NCBI GenBank assembly: GCA_945938055.1
Contig: CAMEUH010000151.1
Location: forward strand, 1 to 6,141
Source of the DNA: an uncultured Eubacteriaceae bacterium
Lineage (GTDB): Bacteria; Bacillota; Clostridia; Lachnospirales; Lachnospiraceae
Length of the DNA: 6,141 nt
Reading direction: 5' to 3'
Shown: positions 4,966 through 6,141 of the stretch, in pieces
Position numbering within the stretch: position 1 is the first letter of the stretch
How the letters are laid out: each line of letters begins with the position of its first letter
Notes under the pieces: model-generated
Database searches by the model: none
Told to the model about the DNA's origin: nothing
What the model saw: only the letters and a program-made list of their open reading frames with translations
Program-made: the position numbers and the translations under genes

Positions 4966-6141
4966 ATGGACAAATTTGTAGTCAACATTATCCATCGTCC
5001 GGAAATGGTGCCTGAGTATGCTGAAAAGGTGACAGGCCATGGTAAGGAAGAAGACATTGGAAGAAGTGCTCTCCTTACGGAATCACTGGACATTTTTAAG
5101 ACACAGCAGTCCATCGCCCACAAGAACGGTTTGAAAACAACCATTCAGATGACATATGCCAGCCTTTTTAATGAGGAAGCAATCGCGCTTGCCAAGGCTG
5201 ATCATGAACAGTATGGCGATGAAATTGCTCTTACACTTCTCGGACTTCCTTGTAAGGAATTCCGCGAAAAATACAAGACCAAGGATTTCTGTATCTGGAT
5301 GTTCTCACTGGAAGACAAGAAATCCATCGTTGATGATGTTTTTGGAAAGTTTTATGAGATTTTCGGATTCTATCCGGAATCCACCGGTTCTTATTACATG
5401 GACGCAGAACTTACCAATTACATAAAAGAAAAATATCCTTCTGTGAAATGTGCAGTTGCAACCTGCTGGGAAGAAGGTCCTAAGGCTTACCATACCTGTA
5501 ATAATTCCTGGTATACCTTAATGGATGGTGGTCCATGGAACCCTTGGATTCCATCCAAGCAGAACACACACGCTCCTGCCGCTAACGAAGCAGAAGATTC
5601 CGGAATCGTTGCAATTCCTCATCTTTCCAGAGATTTGCTTGCATGTTATGACGGAAACGGCTCCAACTTCGGAACTCATCCACAGAACGTGCTGAGAGGA
5701 ATGATTTACGATTCCAAGACATGGGAATTTCCTTATCTTTATAATCTGGTTGACCAGTACCGTTCTCTTGAAAAGTACAACAACGGTTACGCATACAACA
5801 TGATGTTTGTAGGACCTGGCTGGATGAATAAGATGGGAAGATGGGAAGCACCATATGAGCTGCTTCTTAAATCCTATGAGGACGGAATGGCTTATTACGG
5901 GAAGCTAAAGAAAGAAGGCAAGCTTTGTGACATGACCATGGCTGAATTCGCCGACTACTACCGTGAAAAGAAGACCTACACCGAACCGGAATGTGCATTA
6001 TGGAAAGACATCCTTTATGGTTCTGACAAGCAGATTTTCTGGTACTGCGACCCATACATGAGAGCATGTGTAAACATGGACCAGGGTGGTGCCATCGTGG
6101 ATTTACGACCATATGCAGCCAAGTTAAACTGGCCGGTCGGT
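4966..6141 (+). CDS. Unrecognised cytoplasmic protein, possible carbohydrate-active barrel enzyme (3' end missing)
   Basis: I do not recognise this family with certainty. The 392 visible residues have no signal peptide or membrane segment. They are rich in aromatic residues and Cys, with clusters common in sugar-binding pockets: QMTYASLF (61-68), DHEQYGDEIAL (79-89), FCIWMFSLED (108-117), GFYPESTGSYYMDAEL (134-149), CAVATCWEEGPKAYHTC (162-178), MDGGPWNPWIPS (186-197), IPHLSRDLLACYDG (217-230) and FVGPGWMNKMGRWEAPYE (281-298). Alternating short strands and helices, and a Y-P-x-S-x-G-S-Y-Y-M-D block before a CWEEG block, suggest a (beta/alpha) barrel like polysaccharide-deacetylase or GH38/57-type folds; a relation to DUF3863-type proteins is a weak guess. 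Lysine codons are mostly AAG, unlike the regulator, which fits high expression. It has its own promoter and shares operators with GH42-GH53, so a role in galactan or galactoside use is inferred. The gene is real; its function is open. Confidence 0.8.
   Translation, partial: MDKFVVNIIHRPEMVPEYAEKVTGHGKEEDIGRSALLTESLDIFKTQQSIAHKNGLKTTIQMTYASLFNEEAIALAKADHEQYGDEIALTLLGLPCKEFREKYKTKDFCIWMFSLEDKKSIVDDVFGKFYEIFGFYPESTGSYYMDAELTNYIKEKYPSVKCAVATCWEEGPKAYHTCNNSWYTLMDGGPWNPWIPSKQNTHAPAANEAEDSGIVAIPHLSRDLLACYDGNGSNFGTHPQNVLRGMIYDSKTWEFPYLYNLVDQYRSLEKYNNGYAYNMMFVGPGWMNKMGRWEAPYELLLKSYEDGMAYYGKLKKEGKLCDMTMAEFADYYREKKTYTEPECALWKDILYGSDKQIFWYCDPYMRACVNMDQGGAIVDLRPYAAKLNWPVG

Noticed and set aside
4875..6112. 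Several minus-strand open frames of 60-90 codons opposite the unknown gene, and a plus-strand one at 5156-5425
   Set aside because: All are short, lack ribosome sites and overlap a continuous plus-strand frame from 4966 to the window end with coherent protein character.

Overview
The window looks like a chromosomal polysaccharide-utilisation locus from a Gram-positive gut-type Firmicute, most likely Lachnospiraceae (Roseburia, Butyrivibrio or Blautia-like). This rests on moderate-to-low GC, strong AAGGAG-type ribosome binding sites, a Gram-positive style lipoprotein signal, and the GH53 + GH42 + LacI combination. The genus is inference; no 16S or other marker is present.

Layout. Positions 1-1407 (minus) hold the first 469 codons of a secreted lipoprotein endo-beta-1,4-galactanase (GH53) that runs off the left edge into an Ig-like domain. 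Positions 1423-3420 (minus) hold a complete cytoplasmic GH42 beta-galactosidase, 15 nt upstream of the GH53 gene and in the same operon. Positions 3421-3623 form a compact control region with two face-to-face promoters and an operator between them. Positions 3624-4619 (plus) hold a LacI/GalR-family regulator that starts at TTG. Positions 4620-4965 hold the severed end of that regulator, a terminator, a promoter and several operator-like sites. Positions 4966-6141 (plus) begin a gene of unrecognised family that runs off the right edge.

How the parts fit. GH53 would cut beta-1,4-galactan (pectic galactan or arabinogalactan I side chains) at the cell surface. Imported galacto-oligosaccharides would be split to galactose by GH42 in the cytoplasm. 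No transporter lies in the window. The LacI protein probably represses both transcription units. The hexamer TGCGCA occurs five times by eye, always outside the assigned coding regions, and a 14-base word containing it is repeated just downstream of the predicted start sites of both the GH42 operon and the unknown gene. The unknown gene is therefore probably part of the same galactan response and is the best candidate for an undescribed activity here.

The most striking oddity is in the regulator. Its reading frame stops at an amber codon immediately after LLG, yet the next codons in frame read NIILKAST, the usual end of a LacI-family protein (LLGYxLIxRxST). The stop looks like a one-base change of a tyrosine codon. 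The gene may be a recent C-terminal truncation, a strain variant, a sequencing error, or rarely a readthrough site.
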